Source: Firmicutes bacterium UBA6226
GTDB lineage: Bacteria > Bacillota_A > Clostridia > Peptostreptococcales > Acidaminobacteraceae
Assembly: GCA_002441045.1 (NCBI GenBank)
Contig: DJWQ01000127.1
Span: 1 to 21,968, forward strand
Direction of reading: 5' to 3'
DNA: 21,968 bases
The first letter of the stretch is position 1, and each line of letters starts with the position of its first letter. The notes beneath the pieces were generated by a model. That model was given only the letters and a program-made list of their open reading frames with translations, did not search any database and had not been told where the DNA came from. This document shows positions 7,916 to 16,244 of the stretch, one piece after another. A program made the translations under genes and the position numbers.

Positions 7916-9690
7916 AGAAGATTAGCAACAAGATTATCACGCTGGTAATCGCAAGCGTTTTGATTTCGTCACTTATAGTAGGTGCAATCTCCCAGTACAT
8001 GATTTATACAACCAATATGGATCGTATTGATCAGATAGAGAATCAGCTTAGGGAAGGCTATGATACGAATATTAAGCATCAAGTTGAAATTGTGGTCAGC
8101 GAACTTCAAGGCATCATTAATCAAATGAACGCTGGTATTATTTCTCAAACCGAGGCGAAGACAATCGCTGCAGATATCATTCGAAATGCTAAGTATGGTG
8201 ATTCTGGATATTTTTGGGCAGATACTGTAGAAGGGATAAATGTTGTCCTTTTGGGACGTGAAGATGTTGAGGGAACTAGCAGAATCGATCTAACAGATAC
8301 AAATGGAAATAAAATCGTACAAGGGTTTATTGCGCTAGTTAACAAAACAGGCGAAGGATATTATGATTATTACTTTCCAAAACCTAATGAAACAGAAGCT
8401 TTGCCTAAACGTGCTTATGTTAAGTTGTTTGAGCCATTTGGCTGGATGATTGGAACTGGTAACTATATTGATGATATTGACGTTGCCGTAGCAGCAGAGA
8501 AAGAGCAAATGAAAGATGAAATTATGAGTGCGTATATCATGATTGTTGGGGCACTCATACTTAGTTTAGTTTTAGGTGCTATCGTTGCTTTCATATTTGG
8601 AAAACGTCTTTCAAAACCTATTCTAAGAATCAATGAACTATTAATCAAAACGTCTCAGTTGGATATCAAAAACGATGATACTTATGACAACTTACTAAAA
8701 TACAAGGACGAAACTGGAACCATTGCTCATTCGGTGGCCAATCTAAGAACGGTTCTAAGAGAATTAATTGCTGAGATGCAGAAGGACTCGATTCAGCTAG
8801 AAAAGTCATCGGGTGAATTAAACGAAGTTGTTGAAATGGGTAAAGAAGGCATTGATGCGGTCACTCAAACGGTAACAGATTTTGCTACTGGCGCAACATC
8901 TCAGGCCCAAGATGCTATGGTGGCTTCTGAAAAAATGGAGGGTCTAGCTAAGGACATTGATGAAACAGTTAAGAGTGCCGATAAACTCAAAGATTACACC
9001 ACTGCAGTTTCAGTTAGTAATGTAGAGGGGGTTAAACAGCTACAAGCATTAAACGATACCTTCGATTCTACGATGTCCGCTAACAAGCGATTGAATGAAA
9101 ACGTTGAGACCCTAACCATAAAATCTTCATCAATTGTACAGATCACAAATACCATTCAACAGATTGCAGAGCAGACCAACTTGCTTGCGCTTAACGCAGC
9201 CATAGAGGCAGCTCGTGCTGGCGAAGCGGGAAGGGGATTTGCTGTTGTTGCAGACGAAATCAGAAAACTGGCTGAGGAAACATCAAAATCAACCACTCAG
9301 ATCGATACAACGGTCAAAGAGATTCTCGGTGAAATTGGTGAAACTGAAAAGAATATGACCGCTTCAAATGAAGCACTTGGTTTTTCTGGTAATGTTTTAA
9401 GCAAGGTTCAATCTGCATTTGAGACCATAGAAACCTCAATTAATAACACTTTAACACAGCTCGATCAAATCAATGAAAGTATTCGTCACGTCAATAGGAA
9501 CAAGGATAATGCGACTGAATCTATTCATGGCATTTCTGCTATAACAGAAGAAAATGCTGCTGCTGCAGAAGAAATTGCTGCAACCATGGATACTCAGGCT
9601 GACTTGATGAGAAGCATTCAAGAAAATGCTGGAGAAGTTAAATCAATTGCAGATGATATGTTAGAGATCATTAGTAGATTCAAAGTATAA
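7912..9690 (+). CDS. Methyl-accepting chemotaxis protein with single Cache sensor domain
   Basis: A 592-residue transmembrane chemoreceptor. The first membrane helix is near residues 8-32. The extracellular part (33-205) is a single Cache (sCache_2-type) domain, recognised by [11 protein letters not shown] (95-105) and the later [18 protein letters not shown] (172-189). The second helix is at about 206-230, followed by a HAMP linker (231-285) and a coiled-coil signalling domain. The conserved CheA/CheW-contact hairpin runs over 417-457 ([20 protein letters not shown], then [17 protein letters not shown]). There is no CheR-binding pentapeptide at the C terminus. Related Cache domains bind small organic acids; the ligand here is unknown. 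The start overlaps the DUF1295 stop by 4 bases (ATGA). No other chemotaxis gene is in the window. Confidence 0.95.
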   Translation: MKKISNKIITLVIASVLISSLIVGAISQYMIYTTNMDRIDQIENQLREGYDTNIKHQVEIVVSELQGIINQMNAGIISQTEAKTIAADIIRNAKYGDSGYFWADTVEGINVVLLGREDVEGTSRIDLTDTNGNKIVQGFIALVNKTGEGYYDYYFPKPNETEALPKRAYVKLFEPFGWMIGTGNYIDDIDVAVAAEKEQMKDEIMSAYIMIVGALILSLVLGAIVAFIFGKRLSKPILRINELLIKTSQLDIKNDDTYDNLLKYKDETGTIAHSVANLRTVLRELIAEMQKDSIQLEKSSGELNEVVEMGKEGIDAVTQTVTDFATGATSQAQDAMVASEKMEGLAKDIDETVKSADKLKDYTTAVSVSNVEGVKQLQALNDTFDSTMSANKRLNENVETLTIKSSSIVQITNTIQQIAEQTNLLALNAAIEAARAGEAGRGFAVVADEIRKLAEETSKSTTQIDTTVKEILGEIGETEKNMTASNEALGFSGNVLSKVQSAFETIETSINNTLTQLDQINESIRHVNRNKDNATESIHGISAITEENAAAAEEIAATMDTQADLMRSIQENAGEVKSIADDMLEIISRFKV

Positions 9691-9784
9691 GTTTCGCGTG
9701 CAGCTATTCTACCAAAGTAGAAGAAGCACAAAAGTAAAATATGTAAATACAAAATGTATAATGCTTAAATTGAACTATAAGTAA

Positions 9785-9827
9785 AAAGGTGCTATTCACA
9801 TCAATATCAGATGTAAATAGCACCTTT
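9785..9827 (-). terminator. Terminator of the ABC-F gene
   Basis: A 12-bp stem (9785-9796 with 9816-9827), one mismatch, 5 more pairs (9798-9802 with 9810-9814) and a 7-base loop. On the minus strand the stem runs into TTTTT, so it chiefly ends the leftward ABC-F gene. It may also slow rightward transcription from the chemoreceptor, whose side has only a short T run. The remaining gap from 9691 shows nothing I can assign. Confidence 0.8.
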
Positions 9828-9837
9828 AAAAGTTTGA

Positions 9838-11394
9838 CTATACGATTTTAGTGGTCCATTGCTCTAAGTTCCAGACATCACTAACGACATCTCTATAGAA
9901 TTCAGGCTCATGGCTTATGAGTAGAATTGTTCCTTTAAATGCATTGAGTGCACGTTTAAGCTCTTCTTTTGCATCGACGTCTAGATGATTTGTTGGCTCA
10001 TCTAGTACAAGGAAATTCGTTTCTTTATTGATTAGTTTACAAAGCCTAACTTTAGCTTGCTCACCACCACTGAGTACAACGACTTTACTTTCAATATGTT
10101 GTGTGGTCAAACCGCATTTAGCAAGCGCTGCTCGTACTTCGTATTGTGTATAAGAAGGAAACTCTTTCCAAACTTCTTCGATGCAAGTGTTGTAGTTGGC
10201 CTCTTTGATTTCCTGTTCAAAGTAACCGATATGAAGGAATTCACCAGTTTCGACTTTTCCACTAATGCTTGGGATCTGTCCAAGTATGCTTTTAAGAAGC
10301 GTTGTTTTACCAAGACCGTTCGCACCGATAATAGCAACCTTTTGTCCACGCTCTAAAGTCAGATTAAGAGGACGACATAAAGGCTCATCATAACCGATTA
10401 CCAAATCTTCAGTTTTAAAAATCAACTTACCAGAAGTTCTTGCCATCTTGAAGTTGAACTCTGGCTTCGGTTTCTCTCTTGCGAGTTCAATACGATCCAT
10501 TTTATCCAGTTTCTTTTGGCGTGACATCGCCATGTTTCGAGTTGCAACTCTCGCCTTATTTCTTTGAACGAAGTCTTCTAGGTCAGCAATCTCTTGTTGT
10601 TGTTGCTTGTATGCAGACTCAACCTGTTTTTTCTTAGCTTCATAAATTCGAATAAAGTTGTCATAATCGCCAACATAACGATTGAGTTCTTTATTATCCA
10701 TATGATAGATGAGGTTGACGACGCTATTTAAGAATGGGATATCATGTGAAATCAAAATGAATGCATTTTCATAATCGTTTAGGTATTTTTTTAGCCATTC
10801 GATATGATCTTCATCAAGGTAGTTGGTTGGCTCATCTAGTAAAAGGATATCTGGCTTTTCAAGAAGAAGCTTAGCGAGCAAAATTTTCGTTCTTTGACCG
10901 CCACTTAAGCTATCAACTTCTTTTTCTAGACCAACGTCGAGTAAACCTAGACCTCTTGCAACTTCACTGATTTTAGCTTCAATAATGTAAAAATCGTTAT
11001 GGTTGAGGATGTCTTGAATCGTACCGACCTCTTCCATGAGAACATCGAGTTCCTCTGGAGTGACATCGCCCATTTTCATATACATATCGTTCATTTCATT
11101 TTCTAAATCATATAGGTACTGAAAAGCGCTTTCTAGCACATTTTTAATGGTCATACCTTTTTCAAGTGCCGTGTGCTGGTCCAAATAACCTGCTCGAACA
11201 CGTTTAGACCATTCGATATTGCCCTCGTCTGGTTCAAGCTTATGTGTGATAATGTTCATAAACGTCGATTTTCCTTCACCGTTTGCGCCGATGAGGCCGA
11301 TGTGCTCACCTTTAAGTAAGCGGAATGAGACGTTGTTAAAGATGGCTCTATCTCCAAAGCCGTGGCTGAGATTTTTAACCGTTAAAATACTCAT
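9838..11394 (-). CDS. ABC-F family ATPase (YfmM-like), ribosome-associated
   Basis: A cytosolic protein of 518 residues with two ABC ATPase domains and no membrane part. First domain: Walker A GANGEGKST (36-44), signature LSGGQ (163-167), Walker B ILLLDEPTN (183-191). Second domain: GANGLGKTT (357-365), LSGGE (441-445), VLDEPTN (463-469). The charged helical linker between them (about 250-320, rich in K, R, Q) is the region that ABC-F proteins insert at the ribosomal E site to act on P-site tRNA. Length and sequence resemble Bacillus YfmM from memory; some relatives give antibiotic resistance by ribosome protection, but nothing here shows that. GAAAGGAAAAG precedes the start. It stands alone, divergent from the Nudix gene. 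Confidence 0.92.
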   Translation of the reverse strand: MSILTVKNLSHGFGDRAIFNNVSFRLLKGEHIGLIGANGEGKSTFMNIITHKLEPDEGNIEWSKRVRAGYLDQHTALEKGMTIKNVLESAFQYLYDLENEMNDMYMKMGDVTPEELDVLMEEVGTIQDILNHNDFYIIEAKISEVARGLGLLDVGLEKEVDSLSGGQRTKILLAKLLLEKPDILLLDEPTNYLDEDHIEWLKKYLNDYENAFILISHDIPFLNSVVNLIYHMDNKELNRYVGDYDNFIRIYEAKKKQVESAYKQQQQEIADLEDFVQRNKARVATRNMAMSRQKKLDKMDRIELAREKPKPEFNFKMARTSGKLIFKTEDLVIGYDEPLCRPLNLTLERGQKVAIIGANGLGKTTLLKSILGQIPSISGKVETGEFLHIGYFEQEIKEANYNTCIEEVWKEFPSYTQYEVRAALAKCGLTTQHIESKVVVLSGGEQAKVRLCKLINKETNFLVLDEPTNHLDVDAKEELKRALNAFKGTILLISHEPEFYRDVVSDVWNLEQWTTKIV

Positions 11395-11454
11395 TTCTTT
11401 TCCTTTCTATTAAAAGCGATATACGCTCTAGTTCTTTTTTATCCTTTGATATTA

Positions 11455-11460
11455 TATAAT
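11455..11460 (+). promoter_or_regulatory. Candidate -10 element for the Nudix-GNAT operon
   Basis: A perfect TATAAT lies 36 bases before the Nudix start. The -35 region (TTCTTT at 11432-11437, 17-base spacer) is a weak match, so only the -10 assignment is offered. Confidence 0.35.
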
Positions 11461-11496
11461 AAAAAGATAAAAAAACGCAAAGGAAATTGATGGGTT

Positions 11497-12102
11497 ATGA
11501 GAGATAAGCTAGAAATAATTGAAGTTAAGCAGATCCCTAGCTTGAAATACCTATATGCATATGAAATTAGATACTTAAATCGCAAGGGTGAAGAGAAAAT
11601 TTGGGAACTGGTTTCAAGAAAAGGGATTGACCGATTAGAAGATGAAATCTATCGTCATGAAAAATACAGCGATGGTACAATGATTGTGGCTACAACTCAA
11701 GACAAGACACAAACAGTTATGATTAGGGAATATAGAGTTTCCGCAGGTCAGTTTATTTATATGTTTCCTGCAGGCTTAAGTGATCCTAACGAAAACATTG
11801 AAATAACCAGCAAAAGGGAATTTTTAGAAGAGACGGGAATGGTGTTTGAGTTAAAAGCCGCTTCAAATGCAAGATACACTTCAGTTGGGATTATCAATGA
11901 AAAGGTTGAAATCGCTTATGGCTACTTCTCTGGAACACCAAATTCTTCTTATCAAACGGAAGATGAGCTGATAGAGGTCGTAATGGTTGATCGTACACTG
12001 GCGATGCACATTTTAGAGAATGAAGAAATAAGTATCAGAAGTGCTCTGATCTTAGAAAATCTTTTTAAATTAAATCCATTTATTAATGAGGTGGAATCAT
12101 GA
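11497..12102 (+). CDS. Nudix hydrolase (ADP-ribose pyrophosphatase-like)
   Basis: A 201-residue Nudix enzyme. The full Nudix box is present over 93-115: G93, E99, R107-E108, E111-E112 and G114 fit the Gx5Ex7REUxEExGU pattern and would bind the catalytic Mg2+ ions. The preceding N-terminal beta sheet and the stretch MIREYR..AGQFIYMFPAG resemble ADP-ribose / nucleoside-diphosphate-sugar pyrophosphatases, in which the residues before the box are usually LPAG or similar. The substrate cannot be read from sequence, and ADP-ribose is the best guess. An AAAGGA lies about 12 bases before the ATG. It overlaps the GNAT gene by 4 bases. Confidence 0.88.
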   Translation: MRDKLEIIEVKQIPSLKYLYAYEIRYLNRKGEEKIWELVSRKGIDRLEDEIYRHEKYSDGTMIVATTQDKTQTVMIREYRVSAGQFIYMFPAGLSDPNENIEITSKREFLEETGMVFELKAASNARYTSVGIINEKVEIAYGYFSGTPNSSYQTEDELIEVVMVDRTLAMHILENEEISIRSALILENLFKLNPFINEVES

Positions 12103-12578
12103 TGATTTTAGAGCATAAACACAGTGAAGGTATTTTTGAATTGTGTCAGAGGCTAAAAGAAGAAAATGCTAGAATGAGTTTTACAGATATTGAACATATT
12201 GATCAGCTTGAAAATTGGTTTAATGATTCAAATGTCCTTTTATATGGCAAATTTAGTGAATCTGGTCAGTTGATTGCTATGGTGAAAGCGACAAGAGGTG
12301 TAGGCAATAAGGCGCATAGCTGTTACCTTGCTGCTGCGACACATCCTGATTTCAGAAAAGAAAGTCTGGCAAGTTCATTGACGAATGAAGTCCTTGATGA
12401 TTTAAAGAATAGAGGGGTATTAATAGCACGTACTTATATTTATTCATGGAATCGCGCTTCAATTAAAACCATAGAAAAATGTGGTTTTACTCAAAGTGGT
12501 CGCGTTGTTATGCACGAGTATGATGAATTGACTGGTGAGTACATAGACGATTTGATCTTTTATAAGCGATTAAGCTAA
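12099..12578 (+). CDS. GNAT-family N-acetyltransferase
   Basis: A 159-residue protein with a GNAT fold: beta-4/motif A at about 75-100 (YLAAATHPDF then RKESLASSLTNEVL) and motif B near 108-132 (ARTYIYSWNRASIKTIEKCGF), where the Asn and the terminal GF are typical. The acetyl-CoA pyrophosphate loop, normally R/QxxGxG/A, reads R86-KESLA, so the central Gly is Ser; this is tolerated in some members but is not canonical. The acceptor is unknown. The ATGATG start follows GAGGTGG and shares four bases with the Nudix stop, so the two are translationally coupled; no substrate link between them is evident. It ends just before the helicase promoter. Confidence 0.85.
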   Translation: MMILEHKHSEGIFELCQRLKEENARMSFTDIEHIDQLENWFNDSNVLLYGKFSESGQLIAMVKATRGVGNKAHSCYLAAATHPDFRKESLASSLTNEVLDDLKNRGVLIARTYIYSWNRASIKTIEKCGFTQSGRVVMHEYDELTGEYIDDLIFYKRLS

Positions 12579-12579
12579 T

Positions 12580-12591
12580 TATTTCGAAATA
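12580..12591. repeat. 12-bp perfect palindrome upstream of the helicase promoter
   Basis: TATTTCGAAATA is a perfect palindrome ending 4 bases before the -35 box of the helicase promoter. Its place would suit an operator, but a palindrome this AT-rich can arise by chance. Confidence 0.35.
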
Positions 12592-12595
12592 GTCA

Positions 12596-12624
12596 TTGGA
12601 CCTTTAGAGGTTGTATGATATAAT
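12596..12624 (+). promoter_or_regulatory. Strong promoter with extended -10 for the DEAD-box helicase
   Basis: TTGGAC (12596-12601), a 17-base spacer and a perfect TATAAT (12619-12624) preceded by TGA (extended -10, TGn). The predicted transcript starts near 12631, giving a leader of about 70 bases before the ATG at 12704. Confidence 0.75.
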
Positions 12625-12657
12625 GAAGTGTTTGAAAAATGGATAAGTACCAAACAG

Positions 12658-12681
12658 GACAGAGATATACTCTATCTTGTC
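12658..12681 (+). promoter_or_regulatory. Hairpin in the helicase 5' leader
   Basis: GACA-G-AGATA (12658-12667) can pair with TATCT-TGTC (12673-12681): nine base pairs with one bulged G and a 5-base loop, ending 10 bases before the ribosome-binding site AAAGGA (12692-12697). No T-run follows, so it is not a terminator. A leader structure upstream of a cold-shock-type helicase gene could tune mRNA stability or translation (inference). Confidence 0.45.
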
Positions 12682-12703
12682 AAGATATACGAAAGGAATA
12701 ATA

Positions 12704-14506
12704 ATGGAAAAAATTCTATTTAGTGAATTAAACTGTTCAAGAGAAATCTTAAGAGCGGTAGAAGACATGGGCTTTGAAGAAACGACACCAATCCAATCAA
12801 TGGCGATTCCGGTGGCGTTTACTGGTCGCGATGTAGTCGGTCAAGCACAGACGGGTACAGGAAAAACTGCGGCATTCTCGATTCCAATGCTCGAAAAAAT
12901 CGACCTGTCTTCTAAACACGTACAAGCATTAGTATTATGCCCGACACGTGAGCTTGCCGTTCAGATTTCGGAGGAAGTCAACAAAATCGGCAAGTACATG
13001 AGAGGTCTGCATATTTTACCCGTTTTCGGCGGTCAAGATATAGAGAGACAGATCAGAGGACTTAGATCAGGTGCTCAAGTTATTATCGGTACACCTGGAC
13101 GTGTTCTAGATCATCTCAGAAGAAAAACACTTAAGCTTAACAATTTAAAGATGTTAGTACTTGATGAAGCAGATGAAATGCTTAACATGGGCTTTAGAGA
13201 AGACATTGAAGCGGTAATTGAAGAAGTAGACCACAAAATGCAAACGCTTCTATTCTCTGCAACAATGCCAAAAGAGATTATGAACATCATTAACAAGTAC
13301 CAAGACAACCCTGAAATTTTAAAAGTAACGCATACTGAGCTTACAACGCCTAACATCAGCCAAGTTTATATGGAGATGAAGGATCGAGATAAGCTTGAAA
13401 TTTTAACACGTCTTATTGACATCTATAACTACAAACTCTCAATCGTTTTCTGTAATACAAAAAAGAGGGTGGATGAAGTTACTGATATGCTTCAAGCACG
13501 TGGTTACATGTGTGATAAAATTCATGGTGATATGAAGCAAACACTTCGTATGAATGTGATCAACAAGTTTAAACGTGGTGATATTGAGATTCTTATAGCG
13601 ACAGATGTTGCTGCACGTGGACTTGATATCGATAACGTAGAAGCTGTATTCAATTACGATATGCCGACACATGAAGAATACTATGTACACCGTATTGGTA
13701 GAACCGGTCGTGCTGGTAAAGAAGGTATTTCATTCACTTTTATTACTTCAAGAGAGTTTCACCTTCTTAGAAGCATCATGAGATACACAAAATCTGATAT
13801 AAAACCGCATCCAATTCCAAAAATTAGCGATCTTGAAGCTGTGAAGAGAGACCTTTTCATGAATAAAATTCGCGAGAGAATTGAAGCTGGTTTGGATCAT
13901 AAATTCATTCAGATTATCGAAGAGTTCTCAGAAGGCTCTTATACACCGATTGAAGTCGCTGCAGCACTTTTCCAAATGGAACTTGAGATGGAAAATGTAA
14001 AAGAGATCGATTCGATTGATAACACTAAAAAGGTTTATACAGAAAAACCAGATAGAAATGCGCCAAGACAAAACAAAGGTGGTAGAAGCAGCAGAGGTAT
14101 GGTGAGAATGCATATCAATGTTGGTAATAACCACAATGTACGCCCAAGAGACATCGTAGGTGCAATTGCAAATGAAGCTGGCATCGAAGGTAGAATGATC
14201 GGCTCTGTAGATATTTTTGATAGCTTTACCTATGTTGAGATTCCAGAAAGTCAAGCGCAGCGCGTACTTGAGCGTATGGACAAACGCGTTATCAAAGGAA
14301 AATCGATTTCGATTGAAAAAGCTAAGGATTCAAAAGGAAAATCTAAAGCGTCTGAAGGCTATAGCAAACGTAAATCAGAAGGCTACAAAGGTTCAAAATC
14401 TGAAGGCTACAAAGGATCGAAATCTGATGGCTCAAAAGGTGGAAAATCTTATGAAGGCAAAGATAGAGAGAAAAAACGCGTAAAAGCAGATCGTCCTAGA
14501 GGCTAA
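12704..14506 (+). CDS. DEAD-box ATP-dependent RNA helicase with DbpA-type RNA-binding domain (DeaD/CshA-like)
   Basis: A 600-residue RNA helicase, likely acting in ribosome assembly or RNA turnover at low temperature. The Q-motif PIQ is at 29-31, motif I AQTGTGKT at 48-55, PTRELA at 80-85, DEAD at 154-157, SAT at 185-187 and motif VI HRIGRTGR at 329-336. Residues about 467-540 (VRMHINVGNNHNVRPRDIVG onward) are a DbpA RNA-binding domain as in DeaD/CsdA and DbpA, which in DbpA binds 23S rRNA. The last 55 residues are a low-complexity Lys/Ser/Gly tail with 8-residue repeats. I chose ATG 12704, 6 bases after AAAGGA. An upstream in-frame TTG at 12677 lies inside the leader hairpin and is rejected. 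It is transcribed alone from its own promoter. Confidence 0.95.
   Translation: MEKILFSELNCSREILRAVEDMGFEETTPIQSMAIPVAFTGRDVVGQAQTGTGKTAAFSIPMLEKIDLSSKHVQALVLCPTRELAVQISEEVNKIGKYMRGLHILPVFGGQDIERQIRGLRSGAQVIIGTPGRVLDHLRRKTLKLNNLKMLVLDEADEMLNMGFREDIEAVIEEVDHKMQTLLFSATMPKEIMNIINKYQDNPEILKVTHTELTTPNISQVYMEMKDRDKLEILTRLIDIYNYKLSIVFCNTKKRVDEVTDMLQARGYMCDKIHGDMKQTLRMNVINKFKRGDIEILIATDVAARGLDIDNVEAVFNYDMPTHEEYYVHRIGRTGRAGKEGISFTFITSREFHLLRSIMRYTKSDIKPHPIPKISDLEAVKRDLFMNKIRERIEAGLDHKFIQIIEEFSEGSYTPIEVAAALFQMELEMENVKEIDSIDNTKKVYTEKPDRNAPRQNKGGRSSRGMVRMHINVGNNHNVRPRDIVGAIANEAGIEGRMIGSVDIFDSFTYVEIPESQAQRVLERMDKRVIKGKSISIEKAKDSKGKSKASEGYSKRKSEGYKGSKSEGYKGSKSDGSKGGKSYEGKDREKKRVKADRPRG
14351..14446 (+). repeat. 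Four 24-bp tandem repeats encoding the helicase's basic tail
   Basis: Four in-frame 24-base units (14351, 14375, 14399, 14423) encode SEGYSKRK, SEGYKGSK, SEGYKGSK and SDGSKGGK. Units 2 and 3 are nearly identical in DNA, suggesting recent expansion by slippage or unequal exchange. Confidence 0.9.
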
Positions 14507-14537
14507 AAAGTAGTAATTTAGGAAAAAATGCAAAATG

Positions 14538-14589
14538 AAACTCCTGTATTCATGCGATAAACAATCGCCGTGAACACAGGAGTTTTTTT
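14538..14589. terminator. Terminator between helicase and polysaccharide deacetylase genes
   Basis: A long interrupted hairpin: 10 bp (14538-14547 with 14576-14585), TTCA with TGAA (14549-14552, 14571-14574) and GCGAT with ATCGC (14554-14558, 14564-14568), followed by T-run 14583-14589. The opposite strand also has T-rich sequence beyond the stem, so it likely serves both convergent genes; the deacetylase stop codon lies in the T-run. Confidence 0.85.
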
Positions 14590-16093
14590 AATGACTTTCA
14601 ATGGCTTGTGAAAATATTCTTACGTTATATTTTGCTGTGTTTTCTGTTATACCTAATAGTTCGTCTACAGTGACAATATCATATCCTTCTGCTATTAAAG
14701 CATCCAATATGGCGCTTATTGCTTGAGTCGTATAAGCATTTGTATCGTGCAGGAGGATGATGGCGCCATCTGCGACATGGTCTAAAACATAATTCGTAAT
14801 GTAAGAAGCGTCTTTGTACTTAAGGTCCTCTGGATCAACTGACCAAAGAATTGCTGGCATATTGATAGAACTAATGACATTTTCATTATAAATCCCATAA
14901 GACGGGCGATATAAGAAAGGTGACCTACCCGTTATTTGTTCCAGGATATTTTGTGTTTTCTGAAGCTGTAACAACATATCTTCTGGAGATAAATGCGTTA
15001 ATTGAGGATGACTCCAAGTGTGATTGCCGATAAGGTGTCCTTCTGCATTAATACGCTTTATTAAGCTTGGATACTCCTTTGCTCGAATCCCTTGAACAAA
15101 AAACGTAGCAACCTGATTTCTTGATTTAAGCGTATCTAATATTAGTGGTGTATAATCTGGGTCTGGTCCGTCTTCAAATGTAAGTGCAACGCGTTTTGAA
15201 GGAACAATCTCTTGATTCATGTAGGGCTCATTCTCGGTATTGTTTGCTGCTTCTGTTGTCTCGTTAATGGTCTCAGTAGTTGATGTATCAGTGTTAACGG
15301 CCAGAGAAGTAGTTGTTTCAGGCTCTGTTGAGGAAACAATATCATCAATGTTCTCTTTTAACTCAATATGAGCGGTAAACGTCTCAAATGGAATGATAAT
15401 TTTAGGTTCTCCAATAAAAGCAGGTCCAATTTGGTATTTTTCAAATATAATAATTAAACCGCCATTTGTGAATAAGAAATGCTTGAAGTTAGATTCCAGT
15501 GGATCAGTGCCTTTTGTAACCCAATCTGTATCAAGTGTAATGTTTAAAGTATTGTCATCCACAAGTTTAGCGTAGATGTATTTAGATAAAATTTCAAGAT
15601 ATGCACTAGAGCCTTTAAACAAATCTTTTAAACCCAATTGTCTACCTTGCTCAAGGTTATAGTTGAAGGTATAGATGGTCGAGGTAGGCTGAGCACCGCC
15701 AAGATACTTATTTTCTTTAAAAAGTAGTGAAACATGTCGATCTGATTTAAAAACTACCTCGTAATCGAGATGAAGCTCAAATGGCCAACTCTCTTCTTGG
15801 GTTAGTTTTAAGTCTGCGGTCTCTTGTCTAAACAACTCAACTCGGTTTAATGCAAAAGATTTAAGTGCAGCATCTATTTTTTCTTGTCCGATAATCGGAT
15901 AATGTACAGCAATTGTTTGATAATCTTCTTCTTCAATAATACTGATGATACCTATATCAGGGGACGTTTCATTTGCCGAAGGAACTGAAATCTCGGGTTT
16001 TATAGGGTCCTCAATTTTCTCATAGTAAACACTACAAGCTGACAGTGATAAACTGATTGCGAAAATTAAAAACAGAGAAATTGCTTTTTTCAT
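14588..16093 (-). CDS. Lipoprotein polysaccharide deacetylase with PdaC/RsiV-like N-terminal domain
   Basis: Predicted cell-surface lipoprotein. From the ATG at 16093 it starts MKKAISLFLIF and has a lipobox LSAC ending at C20. Two further in-frame ATGs (16099, 16108) lie upstream and none has a clear Shine-Dalgarno; 16093 gives the usual MKK signal-peptide start. Residues about 45-245 resemble the DUF4163/DUF3298 region of PdaC and RsiV (PIIGQEKIDAAL, YLGGAQPTSTIYTFNYN, PFETF). A Thr/Glu/Asn-rich linker (about 255-295) leads to a NodB-type deacetylase domain: TFEDGP (305-310), HTWSH (358-362), YRPSYG, and ILLHD near the end. In motif 1 the first Asp of TFDDG, normally the catalytic base, is Glu. 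Probable substrate is peptidoglycan or another N-acetylated wall glycan (inference). Confidence 0.88.
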   Translation of the reverse strand: MKKAISLFLIFAISLSLSACSVYYEKIEDPIKPEISVPSANETSPDIGIISIIEEEDYQTIAVHYPIIGQEKIDAALKSFALNRVELFRQETADLKLTQEESWPFELHLDYEVVFKSDRHVSLLFKENKYLGGAQPTSTIYTFNYNLEQGRQLGLKDLFKGSSAYLEILSKYIYAKLVDDNTLNITLDTDWVTKGTDPLESNFKHFLFTNGGLIIIFEKYQIGPAFIGEPKIIIPFETFTAHIELKENIDDIVSSTEPETTTSLAVNTDTSTTETINETTEAANNTENEPYMNQEIVPSKRVALTFEDGPDPDYTPLILDTLKSRNQVATFFVQGIRAKEYPSLIKRINAEGHLIGNHTWSHPQLTHLSPEDMLLQLQKTQNILEQITGRSPFLYRPSYGIYNENVISSINMPAILWSVDPEDLKYKDASYITNYVLDHVADGAIILLHDTNAYTTQAISAILDALIAEGYDIVTVDELLGITENTAKYNVRIFSQAIESH

Positions 16094-16126
16094 AGTCATA
16101 ATATCCATTCTAAATAAGATACTTCT

Positions 16127-16155
16127 ATTTTATCCCATCTACAGAAATAAGTGAA
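16127..16155 (-). promoter_or_regulatory. Candidate promoter of the polysaccharide deacetylase
   Basis: On the minus strand, TTCACT (16150-16155), a 17-base spacer and TAAAAT (16127-16132). The transcript would start about 27 bases before the chosen ATG. Confidence 0.4.
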
Positions 16156-16173
16156 CATAATTATATGAGGACA

Positions 16174-16202
16174 TTGACCGTGAATAAGACTTGTGATAAA
16201 CT
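16174..16202 (+). promoter_or_regulatory. Candidate promoter of the DUF1904 gene
   Basis: TTGACC (16174-16179), a 17-base spacer and TAAACT (16197-16202) preceded by TGA (extended -10). It lies back to back with the deacetylase promoter and would give a leader of about 35 bases. Confidence 0.5.
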
Positions 16203-16244
16203 TTTCACATGCTTAGGCAATTTGAAAAGAGGTGTTTTTAAGGT

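Noticed and set aside
9756..9765. TATAAT-like sequence after the chemoreceptor gene
   Set aside because: No rightward gene lies downstream; the next gene is leftward. It is a chance AT-rich match.
10057..10356. Open frame of 99 codons opposite the ABC-F gene
   Set aside because: It is antisense to the second ATPase domain, has no ribosome-binding site and looks like no protein family.
11412..11428. Short inverted repeat AGCGATATACGCT between the ABC-F and Nudix genes
   Set aside because: Only four base pairs per arm with an AT centre; too small to call an operator without conservation data.
12677..12703. In-frame TTG start adding nine residues to the helicase
   Set aside because: The TTG lies within the leader hairpin without a Shine-Dalgarno; the ATG at 12704 has AAAGGA at ideal spacing and matches family N termini.
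13928..14254. Open frame of 108 codons opposite the helicase gene
   Set aside because: Antisense shadow of a confidently identified coding region; composition rich in His, Ile and Cys, with no plausible start signal.
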